Shown here piece after piece: positions 9,694 to 18,099 of a stretch of 64,000 bases of DNA. Under the pieces are notes generated by a model. The model saw only the letters and a program-made list of their open reading frames with translations, did no database searches and was not told the DNA's origin. Both the position numbers and the translations under genes were made by a program. Origin of the DNA: GCA-2693325 sp036343635. Lineage in GTDB: Bacteria > Latescibacterota > UBA2968 > UBA8231. The stretch's first letter is position 1. Every line of letters begins with the position of its first letter. The stretch lies in the NCBI GenBank assembly GCA_036343635.1, contig JAYYVF010000076.1, positions 124,001 through 188,000 on the forward strand, given 5' to 3'.

Positions 9694-12600
9694 AATTTCT
9701 AATATTTTCTTTCCTGCCTTTTTAATCTTTTTATTTATTGGCTCAGCTTCCCACAGCCAGATAAAAAAAGAATATCTTCGAGAAACCGTTGAATTTATGG
9801 CTGGTTTGAATAGTAGGATAACCGGCTATCCTGGAGCTGAAAAGGCTGCTGATTTTACTGAAGACAAACTTAAAGAATTTAAAATTGGTGCGGTCAATAG
9901 AGAAAGTTTTGAACTTGCCGTGCCTGTTGACCGCGGTGGGCATTTGACGCTTGATGGTTTAATCGATTCATTTCAGCTACATGGACTTTGGCCAAATTTA
10001 GTTCGTACTACCACAGTGCCGGATAGTGGAGTTTTTGGCGAAATAGTTTACGGAAGGTCTGGAAGCTATTCTGATCTTAGCGGACAAAAAATACAAGATA
10101 ACTTTGTTTTATTGGATTTTAATAGCTGGAACAACTGGCTTATATCGGCATCTTTAGGGGCTCGAGCTATAATTTTCATTGAGCCAGAAGAGGCAGGGCG
10201 TGCCCAGGCAAACCATAAATTTTCAAGTGCCCCACTTGATGTACCGCGGTTTTGGCTGGAACGCGAACAGGGTATTTTATTGCGTGACCTACTCCTTGAG
10301 ACGTCGTATAGATCTAAAATTACCTCTCGAATGGACTGGGAATTAGGACAAGGCCATAATATTCATGTTATAGTACCTGGGATAGACCCAGTACTTTCAA
10401 AAGAGACCGTAATTATTGAAGCCTATTTCGATGGGATTTCCATTGTCCCCGGTCTTGCTCCTTCCGCCGAAACGTCCAGTAGCATTGCCCTACTTTTGGA
10501 ATATGCGAGATACTTAAAATACAAAAAGCCCCGTCGGACTGTAGTTCTGGCCGCTACTGACGCCCATTTCTCCGGTATGCAGGGGATCAGTCATTTTCTT
10601 GAACAACACGCTCGTACACACCCGTATTATGCGAAAAAATTAACTAAACCAATTGAACCTTCGTTATTTATAAGTTTAGATATTTCAACACAAACAGATC
10701 AGTTGGGAATTTGGAACAATACGTATAGCTATGATTTAAAACGTTTTTTTGTCCCTTTTGGGCGAAGATTTTCTGATTACAATGTTCAAGTTGGCTCGTT
10801 GCTTGGCAGAAATTCAGATCGATCTCTTGTAAATGGTATTAGTCCCATTAGAGGTATGGATTGGGAGACGTTCATGCCAGGCGGTATAAGTGTTAACAGC
10901 ATAAAAGCGTTAAATGCAGGAATTGTCTCGTTAGCCCTGGTAACAGTCAACGATGGCCGCTATAAAATCAATACGCCACATGATAATCTAGAAAACGTAA
11001 ATTTCAAAAATCTTGAAAAGCAAAGTGACCTAATAAATAACCTCCTCGGGTTAGCTATTAACGATGAGGATCTGTTCGCTGAGTTGGAGGATTTCACACC
11101 GGTTTTAAAGGATAATCTTCGCGGTTTACGAACAAAAATTCGCGCATTCCCTCGCCGAAGCCAAGTGCCGGATCGTGGGGTCGACGATGCTTTAGTTGTA
11201 ATTCGGCCAGGGTATAAACCTCACAAAGGTGTTCATTTAGCGCAGTACCACTTCACCAATAAAGAGGGAGTGGTTGATATCCCTGGGCTTGAAATCGGAG
11301 CGACTCCAATGACCGCCTACGTGGTCGAAAATGAGTCGGGAAAAATAATCTATGCTCCTGATCTAAGTGAACGTGCTACTAAATTTCACGGCGCTCCATT
11401 TGAGGGGTGGATGCTTGATGCTAAAGTTCGGTGGGAGACAAATGAAAAAACCATAGTTGTTTTTCCGACAATCCCGATGCCATTCTATAGTATGATCGAT
11501 CCGCAATCTATGGGCGCTTTTGGTGGGATTACCGTAATAGATAAAAACGGAGTAACACCGCGCCAATTCGGTTTGGCGAGAGGCCGTCGGGAATCAGAGC
11601 CGATTGGTGTCCTTTTTACTCCATTAGATTCGGAAATGGAAGAAGGTTACAAGTTGATGGTGGGTGGGCGGATGTTATTGCTCAATAGCCAGGGAAGCCA
11701 TAATGAAGAGATCGCACGAGGTAAGGGGTATAATCCGAGAAGAGATGATCTTTCGTTGACGGGAAGCTATATCGCACGGGATATGTGGAATTTAAACGAA
11801 GCAAGATTAAATACGATGCGTAAGCACGCTATCGAAAATCAACGATTAACTCGGTTACATAATAGCGGTAAAAAGTATATTGAAGCGGCATTGGAATCAA
11901 AGAATGCCGCAGATTGGGAACAATATGCCTCCAATATTCGTGCAGGTTTAGGGGTTATATCCAGGGCCTATCCAGAGGTGCTTACTACATTAAATGATGT
12001 TATTAAGGGAATCGTGTTTTTTTTAGCACTTCTTATACCTGCTGCGTTTTTAGGGGAACGACTTATCTTCGCATCTCCCGATATACGGCGGCAATTGATG
12101 GGATTCTTCGGTATCTTGTTGCTTGCTTGGGTGCTAATCTCCCAGGTACATCCTGCCTTTGAAATAGCACATCCATTGGTTGTTTTGCTTGCTTTTGCTA
12201 TTATGGCCATGGCTATTCTTGTATTAATAATGATTATTAGTCGCTTCAATAGATTTATGCGCGAATATCAAGCAAAGACAGCTAATGTATATGAAACTGA
12301 TATTAGCAGAGCAAGTGCCTCAAATGCGGCATTCATGCTGGGCATTTCGAATATGCGCAGACGAAAGCTGAGAACGGGATTAACTCTTCTCACGCTGATA
12401 ATTTTGACGTTTACCGTTCTCTCTTTTACTTCCTTCAAATCCGACATTTCTTATTTGGCTTTTGATATGTCTCACAAAGGATCTTATGAAGGCACCTTAA
12501 TAAGAGACAGAAATTGGGATATTTTAAAGATGCCAACCCTTGATTTTGCGCAATCCCATTTTGGCGAAACAGGTACTGTTGTCCCAAGAAACTGGTATAT

Positions 12601-14107
12601 AGCCGTAGATCAAGAAGAAAAAAAATATATTGAGATAAAACACAAAAATAATTTCGTTCGGTCGACGGGCCTACTAGGTTTCCAGCCGAATGAAACTAGT
12701 GTGACTAATCTGCAAGAAACGCTTTCTTCAGGGGTGTTTCTCACTTCAGAGATATCAAATGGTTGTCTAATATCTGAAGAAATGGCCCATTCATTAGATA
12801 TCAACATAGATGATCCGAAAAGAAGTCGGATAATGATTTTCGGTCGCTTTTTTAAAGTCGTTGGCATCTTTTCCGCCGACAAATTTGACCAAATAAAAGA
12901 TCTCGACGGTGAAACACTTACACCCGCTGATTTTCAAATGTCAGGACCTAGGATGCCCGGGGAGAGTACTGTTGATAGAATGTCATTGCAACTTTCTGAT
13001 GCAACATCGGAGATTAAACCGTTTGTTCATCTAGATAGCGATAATGTTGTTATTCTTAATTACGATACACTTCGAGAGATGGGAGGAACTCTTCGTTCTA
13101 TTGCAGTGGCAATCCCCTATGATGTCAAAATTAGACCTTTAATTGAAGAGTTTTTGTTAAGACTGCAAATCACGTTGTTTGCAGGGTTTTCTAATCAGAC
13201 CGGTATAATAGATGTAGTGTCCTATACATCATTACCAACTGGGAGTATGGATGGGCTAGGAGAATTGATAATCCCTATGATTATTGCTGGGCTAATCGTG
13301 CTAAATGCAATGTTAGGTGCTGTTTATGAACGATTTCGTGAAATCAACATCTATTCTTCTGTTGGCTTAGCACCGCTACATATTGCTCTTCTGTTTGTTG
13401 CAGAGGCTGTGGTTTATTCAATCATAGGAGTAACGGTTGGTTACATTTTAGGACAAGGTATAGGAAAAATATTAATATCTTACAATTTACTTGCTGGCAT
13501 GAACTTGAATTACTCGTCTGTAGCGGCTATCGTCTCCGCGATCCTGGTCATGGCGGTGGTCCTTTTATCAACAATATATCCTGCCAGACTTGCGGCTCAA
13601 TCTGCTGTTCCAGATACGGTGCGCAGATGGATCCCTCCAGCACCAAATGGCAATAAATGGCAGTTCGAATTCCCTTTTATGGTGGGTGAGGGGGAAGTAA
13701 TCGGACTTTGTGGTTTTCTTGCTAATTATTTTAAAGCGTATAGCGAGGAGTCCATTGGTGATTTTTATGCAGAAAAAGTTCGAATCGTAGAAGATCATTC
13801 CGGTCAAAAAAAGGAATATGCCGTTCAACTGCTTCTGTGGTTGACGCCATTCGATATGGGTGTCAGTGAATTTTTACAGTTGGAATTTCTGCCGGGGAAA
13901 GTTTCAGGGGTTTATAACGTAGAAGTATTTATCGAACGTTTAAGCGGACAAGATACAAATTGGATTAGAGTAAATCAGAAGTTTATAAATGGTTTAAGAA
14001 AAGAATTTCTTTTGTGGCATACACTTAATAATTCGATGCGTGACTTTCACAAAAAATCAGCCTATGAAATGCTGGTCGAGTCTTCAACGGAATCACAGAC
14101 CGCATAA
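9683..14107 (+). CDS. degenerate M28-peptidase-like domain fused to an FtsX/MacB-type permease
   Basis: A 1474-residue protein with an N-terminal signal peptide (ISNIFFPAFLIFLFIGSA). Residues about 30-470 resemble an M28 aminopeptidase, including a PA-like insert. The metal positions look lost: the usual His-x-Asp is AYFDG (Tyr248, Asp250), the bridging Asp is Glu263 in SAETSSS, and the Glu-Glu pair is replaced in ATDAHFSG (293-295). A central membrane cluster (about 775-870) precedes the MacB/FtsX-type helix NMRRRKLRTGLTLLTLI near residue 890. A large extracytoplasmic domain follows, then three closing helices from about 1190, and a C-terminal soluble tail. No ABC ATPase gene lies nearby. 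The start is TTG at 9683, overlapping the preceding stop. The fold assignments are mine by eye; function is unknown. Confidence 0.78.
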   Translation: MTFKISNIFFPAFLIFLFIGSASHSQIKKEYLRETVEFMAGLNSRITGYPGAEKAADFTEDKLKEFKIGAVNRESFELAVPVDRGGHLTLDGLIDSFQLHGLWPNLVRTTTVPDSGVFGEIVYGRSGSYSDLSGQKIQDNFVLLDFNSWNNWLISASLGARAIIFIEPEEAGRAQANHKFSSAPLDVPRFWLEREQGILLRDLLLETSYRSKITSRMDWELGQGHNIHVIVPGIDPVLSKETVIIEAYFDGISIVPGLAPSAETSSSIALLLEYARYLKYKKPRRTVVLAATDAHFSGMQGISHFLEQHARTHPYYAKKLTKPIEPSLFISLDISTQTDQLGIWNNTYSYDLKRFFVPFGRRFSDYNVQVGSLLGRNSDRSLVNGISPIRGMDWETFMPGGISVNSIKALNAGIVSLALVTVNDGRYKINTPHDNLENVNFKNLEKQSDLINNLLGLAINDEDLFAELEDFTPVLKDNLRGLRTKIRAFPRRSQVPDRGVDDALVVIRPGYKPHKGVHLAQYHFTNKEGVVDIPGLEIGATPMTAYVVENESGKIIYAPDLSERATKFHGAPFEGWMLDAKVRWETNEKTIVVFPTIPMPFYSMIDPQSMGAFGGITVIDKNGVTPRQFGLARGRRESEPIGVLFTPLDSEMEEGYKLMVGGRMLLLNSQGSHNEEIARGKGYNPRRDDLSLTGSYIARDMWNLNEARLNTMRKHAIENQRLTRLHNSGKKYIEAALESKNAADWEQYASNIRAGLGVISRAYPEVLTTLNDVIKGIVFFLALLIPAAFLGERLIFASPDIRRQLMGFFGILLLAWVLISQVHPAFEIAHPLVVLLAFAIMAMAILVLIMIISRFNRFMREYQAKTANVYETDISRASASNAAFMLGISNMRRRKLRTGLTLLTLIILTFTVLSFTSFKSDISYLAFDMSHKGSYEGTLIRDRNWDILKMPTLDFAQSHFGETGTVVPRNWYIAVDQEEKKYIEIKHKNNFVRSTGLLGFQPNETSVTNLQETLSSGVFLTSEISNGCLISEEMAHSLDINIDDPKRSRIMIFGRFFKVVGIFSADKFDQIKDLDGETLTPADFQMSGPRMPGESTVDRMSLQLSDATSEIKPFVHLDSDNVVILNYDTLREMGGTLRSIAVAIPYDVKIRPLIEEFLLRLQITLFAGFSNQTGIIDVVSYTSLPTGSMDGLGELIIPMIIAGLIVLNAMLGAVYERFREINIYSSVGLAPLHIALLFVAEAVVYSIIGVTVGYILGQGIGKILISYNLLAGMNLNYSSVAAIVSAILVMAVVLLSTIYPARLAAQSAVPDTVRRWIPPAPNGNKWQFEFPFMVGEGEVIGLCGFLANYFKAYSEESIGDFYAEKVRIVEDHSGQKKEYAVQLLLWLTPFDMGVSEFLQLEFLPGKVSGVYNVEVFIERLSGQDTNWIRVNQKFINGLRKEFLLWHTLNNSMRDFHKKSAYEMLVESSTESQTA

Positions 14108-14118
14108 ATGATATTCTA

Positions 14119-16758
14119 ATGGACGTATTAAAAAATAAAAAGCGAAAAAAGCAATGGGAAGAGGTTGAGGAGTACAGATCCCTGCTTGAAGTCCCCGAAA
14201 AATTCGAAGAAGGATTTACACTTCGCACGGTTTTAGGGGTCCTATTTATATCTCTCATTATGACACCTGGCGAAATGTATCTTGGGCTCTTTACTGGTGG
14301 CGGAATTGGTGCGGCCGCTCAATGGGTTACAGTCATATTATTTATGGAGGTTGCAAAACGCTCTTTTGCTTCACTTCGTCGTCAGGAAATTTATTTGTTG
14401 GTATACGTTGCGACAGCATTGGTAGTAAGAGAAGAGGGAGCATTCTTAGATTTACTATTTAGACAATATTTTGTCCGCTCTGCTGAAGCTGAAATGTTTG
14501 GAATTTCGAAGATTCTTCCTTGGTGGTACGTCCCATCTCCTGACTCTGAAGCTATTGCTGAACGTACTTTTCTCCATAGAGATTGGCTATATCCTATTTT
14601 GTTGTTAGTCGTAGGTACGATTATGGGAAGGATTGCATGGTTTACATCCGGCTATATGTTGTTCAGGCTAACGTCAGATCGGGAACAACTTCCATTCCCT
14701 ACGGCTCCGATGTCAGCTATGGCATCTATGGCTCTTGCTGAAGAGAGCGGAGATGAAAAGGAAACATGGAAGTGGCCCGTTTTTAGTATCGGTACCGCTA
14801 TTGGTGCAGTTTTTGGCGTTGTTTATGTGTTGATTCCAGCTGTGACGCAGATATGGGGCGATAGAGTTGAAATAATCCCGATTCCTTTCTGGGATCTAAC
14901 CCCTTATTTGGGAAATGTACTTCCTGCAACGCCCATAGGAATCGCTCTAAATTTAGGACCTATTTTTACTGGTTTACTTATGCCATTCTGGTCCGTTATT
15001 GGTTCTTTTTGTGGCGTAGTTATTCATACAATCGCAGGGCCTATACTACATGATTTAGGTTTTCTGCCTCGATGGGAAATAGGTATGGATACTATACGTA
15101 CCCAAATTGCTACGGGTATCGACTTTTGGAAAGCTTTTTCTATAGGCATTTCGTTGGCTGTTACTGCCGTAAGTTTTTATTCATTAATAGCAATCGCGAA
15201 GGAAAAAAGAGAGGATTCTGAAGAAAAGGAGAGAAGAAGAGAAATATCCCCCTTAATTAACCACGTTTGTAAACATGGTGATTGTAAACAAGCTGCCCAG
15301 GTTAGAGGGTTTTGTCTAAAACATTTAGGTCGTGGAGATTTCAATTTGTGGATATGTGGAGCGCTTTTCGCAGTGGCCGCATTGTATCCAATTTTCCTTG
15401 CAAAATTATTATTTCCGACTTTAATGTCTACGTGGTTGCTTATAGTATTCTTAATTATCGCCTTTGTTTATGCTCCGATAATGTCATTTGTTAGTGCCCG
15501 TATGGATGGTCTTGTAGGCAACACTATAACCATCCCGTACGTTGATGAAGCTATACGATTTTTAACAGGATTTAGAGGGGTAGAAATTTGGTTTGTCCCG
15601 TTCCCTGCACGGAATTTTGGTGGTCATGCTGAGGGATTTCGTATTGTTGAACTTACGGGCATGAGGTTTACGAGTCTGTTGAAGGCCGAAGTATTTATGC
15701 TTCCAATTGTATTAGGTGTCAGTTTGATGTATTGGACTTTTTTGTGGAGACTTGCTCCTATACCATCTGAGAGTTATCCATATGCACAACTGATGTGGCC
15801 CCTACAGGCCTTTGACAGAGCACTTTACCTTTCCAGCACCATGTATAGTAAAATGTGGAACGAAGGTGAAGAAGTTGATGGTAAATTGGTAGGTAGCGGT
15901 GAAGTGATTTGGAGTCCTAGTAACCTTCAAGATCAACGCTGGTGGTACTGGCGGGTAGCAGAAACTAAAGATTCCCATATTTTGGATCCGGCAAAACGCA
16001 ACTATGGGGAGTGGTCCGAAACAGGCTATTTTTATACCGATTACAGTGGCGAAAATCTTAGTGGAAAAGAATCTTTTTCAACACCGGTAGACTTGCCAAC
16101 AAATACCAGTAAGTCTTTAAGGGGTCCTGAGCTTTTGTGGCCGCCGAACGGTGAAATTGTGACAACTCCAAATCCAAACTTTTTTGTTCGGACTAGAGGT
16201 TCGGTCGGAGATTCCACCCTCTTTTATTTTGAGATTGATCGCTTGCCGAGCTTTGATGGAGAATTTCTGCAACGATCATCAGATCGGCCCCTTTTGTTTG
16301 AGGTTTTATGGGAAGATCTTCGGTTTACTAGAGATCAAATAGATAATGATAATGATGGCTTGGTAGACGAAGAAGTGGTAAATGGAAAGGACGATGATGG
16401 GGACGGAAAGATTGACGAGGATATTCACCATCCACTAAGTGGGAAAAAATGGCCGATTATAGCCTTTGGGGCAGGATTTGGTATATTCGGTTATATGGTA
16501 CTGTCTTTGTTGGGAATGCCTATATTTCTTATATGGGGATATGTTCAAAGCGTTAATGCTATACCCTACTATATTTTACCCCAGATAATAGGGGCATTGC
16601 TTGGTAGATATTATTTTTGGAACCGTTACGGAAAGCAAGAATGGCGACGCTATGCGATGGTTTTGACCGTAGGATTTGGGGTGGGTATGTCGTTAATCGG
16701 GATGTTTGCTGCTGCTCTTGCTATGATTACAAAAGCTGTATCATCTTTACAATACTAA
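14119..16758 (+). CDS. large OPT-like membrane protein with zinc-cluster-like and Ca-binding-type repeats
   Basis: An 879-residue polytopic protein related in layout to the DUF6785 protein at 7537, with long hydrophobic segments from about residue 35 to 375, 420-560 and 775-875. Between the membrane blocks is a cytosolic-looking insert with Cys384, His386, Cys389, Cys399 and His402, spaced like a small zinc cluster. A second soluble region (about 590-770) ends in two Asp-rich loops, DNDNDGLVDEE (742-752) and DDDGDGKIDED (758-768), of the thrombospondin-type-3/EF-hand calcium-binding style. The ATG start at 14119 lies 11 bp after the preceding stop, so it is in the same operon. Probably a transporter subunit or partner; the substrate is unknown. 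Confidence 0.72.
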   Translation: MDVLKNKKRKKQWEEVEEYRSLLEVPEKFEEGFTLRTVLGVLFISLIMTPGEMYLGLFTGGGIGAAAQWVTVILFMEVAKRSFASLRRQEIYLLVYVATALVVREEGAFLDLLFRQYFVRSAEAEMFGISKILPWWYVPSPDSEAIAERTFLHRDWLYPILLLVVGTIMGRIAWFTSGYMLFRLTSDREQLPFPTAPMSAMASMALAEESGDEKETWKWPVFSIGTAIGAVFGVVYVLIPAVTQIWGDRVEIIPIPFWDLTPYLGNVLPATPIGIALNLGPIFTGLLMPFWSVIGSFCGVVIHTIAGPILHDLGFLPRWEIGMDTIRTQIATGIDFWKAFSIGISLAVTAVSFYSLIAIAKEKREDSEEKERRREISPLINHVCKHGDCKQAAQVRGFCLKHLGRGDFNLWICGALFAVAALYPIFLAKLLFPTLMSTWLLIVFLIIAFVYAPIMSFVSARMDGLVGNTITIPYVDEAIRFLTGFRGVEIWFVPFPARNFGGHAEGFRIVELTGMRFTSLLKAEVFMLPIVLGVSLMYWTFLWRLAPIPSESYPYAQLMWPLQAFDRALYLSSTMYSKMWNEGEEVDGKLVGSGEVIWSPSNLQDQRWWYWRVAETKDSHILDPAKRNYGEWSETGYFYTDYSGENLSGKESFSTPVDLPTNTSKSLRGPELLWPPNGEIVTTPNPNFFVRTRGSVGDSTLFYFEIDRLPSFDGEFLQRSSDRPLLFEVLWEDLRFTRDQIDNDNDGLVDEEVVNGKDDDGDGKIDEDIHHPLSGKKWPIIAFGAGFGIFGYMVLSLLGMPIFLIWGYVQSVNAIPYYILPQIIGALLGRYYFWNRYGKQEWRRYAMVLTVGFGVGMSLIGMFAAALAMITKAVSSLQY

Positions 16759-16820
16759 TGGGAACAATAGCCTAATCCGTTCGTCAAACAAATATCCAAT
16801 TGTTTTTAAGGAGCTATCTT

Positions 16821-17222
16821 ATGATAGAATCATTTAATCGCGTTAAAGAATTAACTCTTGACTTAGGTCTTGCTATTGAACAGGAGATACCGGATGAAGA
16901 GATTTTAATAGTTAATGATCCCGATCGTGGCATAAGTCAGATGGTAATAGACTGTGAGGATACCATTCTTGTAATTGAGCAATTAATTTTTGAGGTGGAA
17001 TCGACAAAAAGTACCGACATGTATCGTAGATTGCTCGAGATTAATCGTGAATTAGTTTTTGGAGCTTTTGTTATTGATGAATCCGGAAGCAGAGTCTTAT
17101 ATCGGAACACACTTGCTTTGGAAAATTTAGATGCGAATGAATTAGAAAGTACAATTAACGCGTTAGGTTTAGGTTTAGCTGAATACGGCCAGGAGATACT
17201 GGCCTTTATTGGAGGAAAATAA
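16821..17222 (+). CDS. YjfI-like (DUF2170) small protein
   Basis: A 133-residue acidic cytosolic protein. Its place directly before a pspA homologue, together with its size and features such as GISQMVIDCEDTILVIEQL, matches the YjfI/DUF2170 family that precedes the PspA paralogue YjfJ in Enterobacteria. It also has the look of the wider CesT/YbjN chaperone-like fold. The start is set at the ATG at 16821 because AAGGAG sits at 16808-16813; a TTG at 16800 would lie upstream of that site. Its stop overlaps the pspA start (TAATG). The family call is moderate; function is unknown beyond likely membership of the envelope-stress module. Confidence 0.6.
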   Translation: MIESFNRVKELTLDLGLAIEQEIPDEEILIVNDPDRGISQMVIDCEDTILVIEQLIFEVESTKSTDMYRRLLEINRELVFGAFVIDESGSRVLYRNTLALENLDANELESTINALGLGLAEYGQEILAFIGGK

Positions 17223-17923
17223 TGTCAGGACTATTTGAACGTCTATTTAAAACAGGTCAGGCTGAGGCTCACGCGCTTGTCGATAAGCTGGAAGATCCTA
17301 TAAAAATGAGCGAACAGGCTATACGGGATCTAAAGAAAGATTTACAGGATAGCATGAAAGCTCTGGCCGAGGTAAAATCCGTTGCAATTCGACTGGAGCG
17401 AGAGTCTGACGAACAATCTAATCGGGCTAAAGATTACGAACGTAAAGCCATGTTGTTAGTCCAAAAGACCCAGGATGGTTCACTTGATCCTACGGAAGGT
17501 GATCGGTTAGCTACTGAATCGCTTTCACGAATGGAGGAAGAGCAGTCTAGACATTCAAATACCCTTGGGCAGTGTGAACAACAAAAGAATATGGCCGAGA
17601 AGCTTCAATCTAACGTGAATGACCTAAAGACTAAAATAGGTCATTACGAAAATGATTTAGTAACTTTAAAGGCTCGTACAAAGACTGCTCAAGCAACGCG
17701 TAAGATTAATCAGCATTTAGCTAATGTTGACTCGAAAGGAACAGTAGCTCTTTTAGATCGAATGAAAGAACGGGTTGAAGAGCAGGAGGCTCTCGCCACT
17801 GCGTATGGCGATATGGCCTCGTCGTCAAATTCGGTTGATGATGAAATAGATAAGGCTCTGGACGACGGCAGTGCTAAATCCTCTGATTCTTTGGCAAAAC
17901 TTAAAGCTAAAATGGGTGTCTAA
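17222..17923 (+). CDS. pspA: PspA/IM30 (Vipp1) family protein
   Basis: A 233-residue, almost wholly coiled-coil protein of the PspA/IM30 family. It opens with LFERLFKTGQAEAHALVDKLEDPIKMSEQAIRD split over helices 0-1, the typical membrane-binding and first-hairpin region. Members are ESCRT-III-like membrane remodelers that bind stressed inner membrane. The C-terminal part contains VDDEIDKALDDG and ends LAKLKAKMGV, like short PspA forms. Translation is coupled to the upstream gene by a TAATG overlap. A hairpin about 70 bp downstream probably terminates part of the transcripts, but the following genes belong to the same conserved neighbourhood. Confidence 0.93.
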   Translation: MSGLFERLFKTGQAEAHALVDKLEDPIKMSEQAIRDLKKDLQDSMKALAEVKSVAIRLERESDEQSNRAKDYERKAMLLVQKTQDGSLDPTEGDRLATESLSRMEEEQSRHSNTLGQCEQQKNMAEKLQSNVNDLKTKIGHYENDLVTLKARTKTAQATRKINQHLANVDSKGTVALLDRMKERVEEQEALATAYGDMASSSNSVDDEIDKALDDGSAKSSDSLAKLKAKMGV

Positions 17924-17991
17924 TTTTGTACATACGAGTATTATTGCCTATTCAATATGATTTATTGAGATAGGTTAGTTTAGGCAGTACG

Positions 17992-18030
17992 ACAGGCTAC
18001 GGATTTAAGATTTCCGTGGCCTGTTTCTTA
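17992..18030 (+). terminator. probable intrinsic terminator after pspA
   Basis: An inverted repeat of about 12 bp (ACAGGCTACGGA at 17992-18003 pairing with TCCGTGGCCTGT at 18013-18024, one G-T pair) surrounds a 9-base loop. It is followed by a modest T-rich tail. The 176-bp gap it lies in holds no gene; the tail is weak, so attenuation rather than full stop is possible. Confidence 0.55.
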
Positions 18031-18099
18031 TTGTAATTAATACATCAGCAACCATCGTTGTTCTAAATTAGTGTAACATTAAATAAGAAACTATTCGGA

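Noticed and set aside
9683..10560. Active M28 aminopeptidase
   Set aside because: The zinc and catalytic positions do not match the family at three of the expected sites, so it is described as peptidase-like only.
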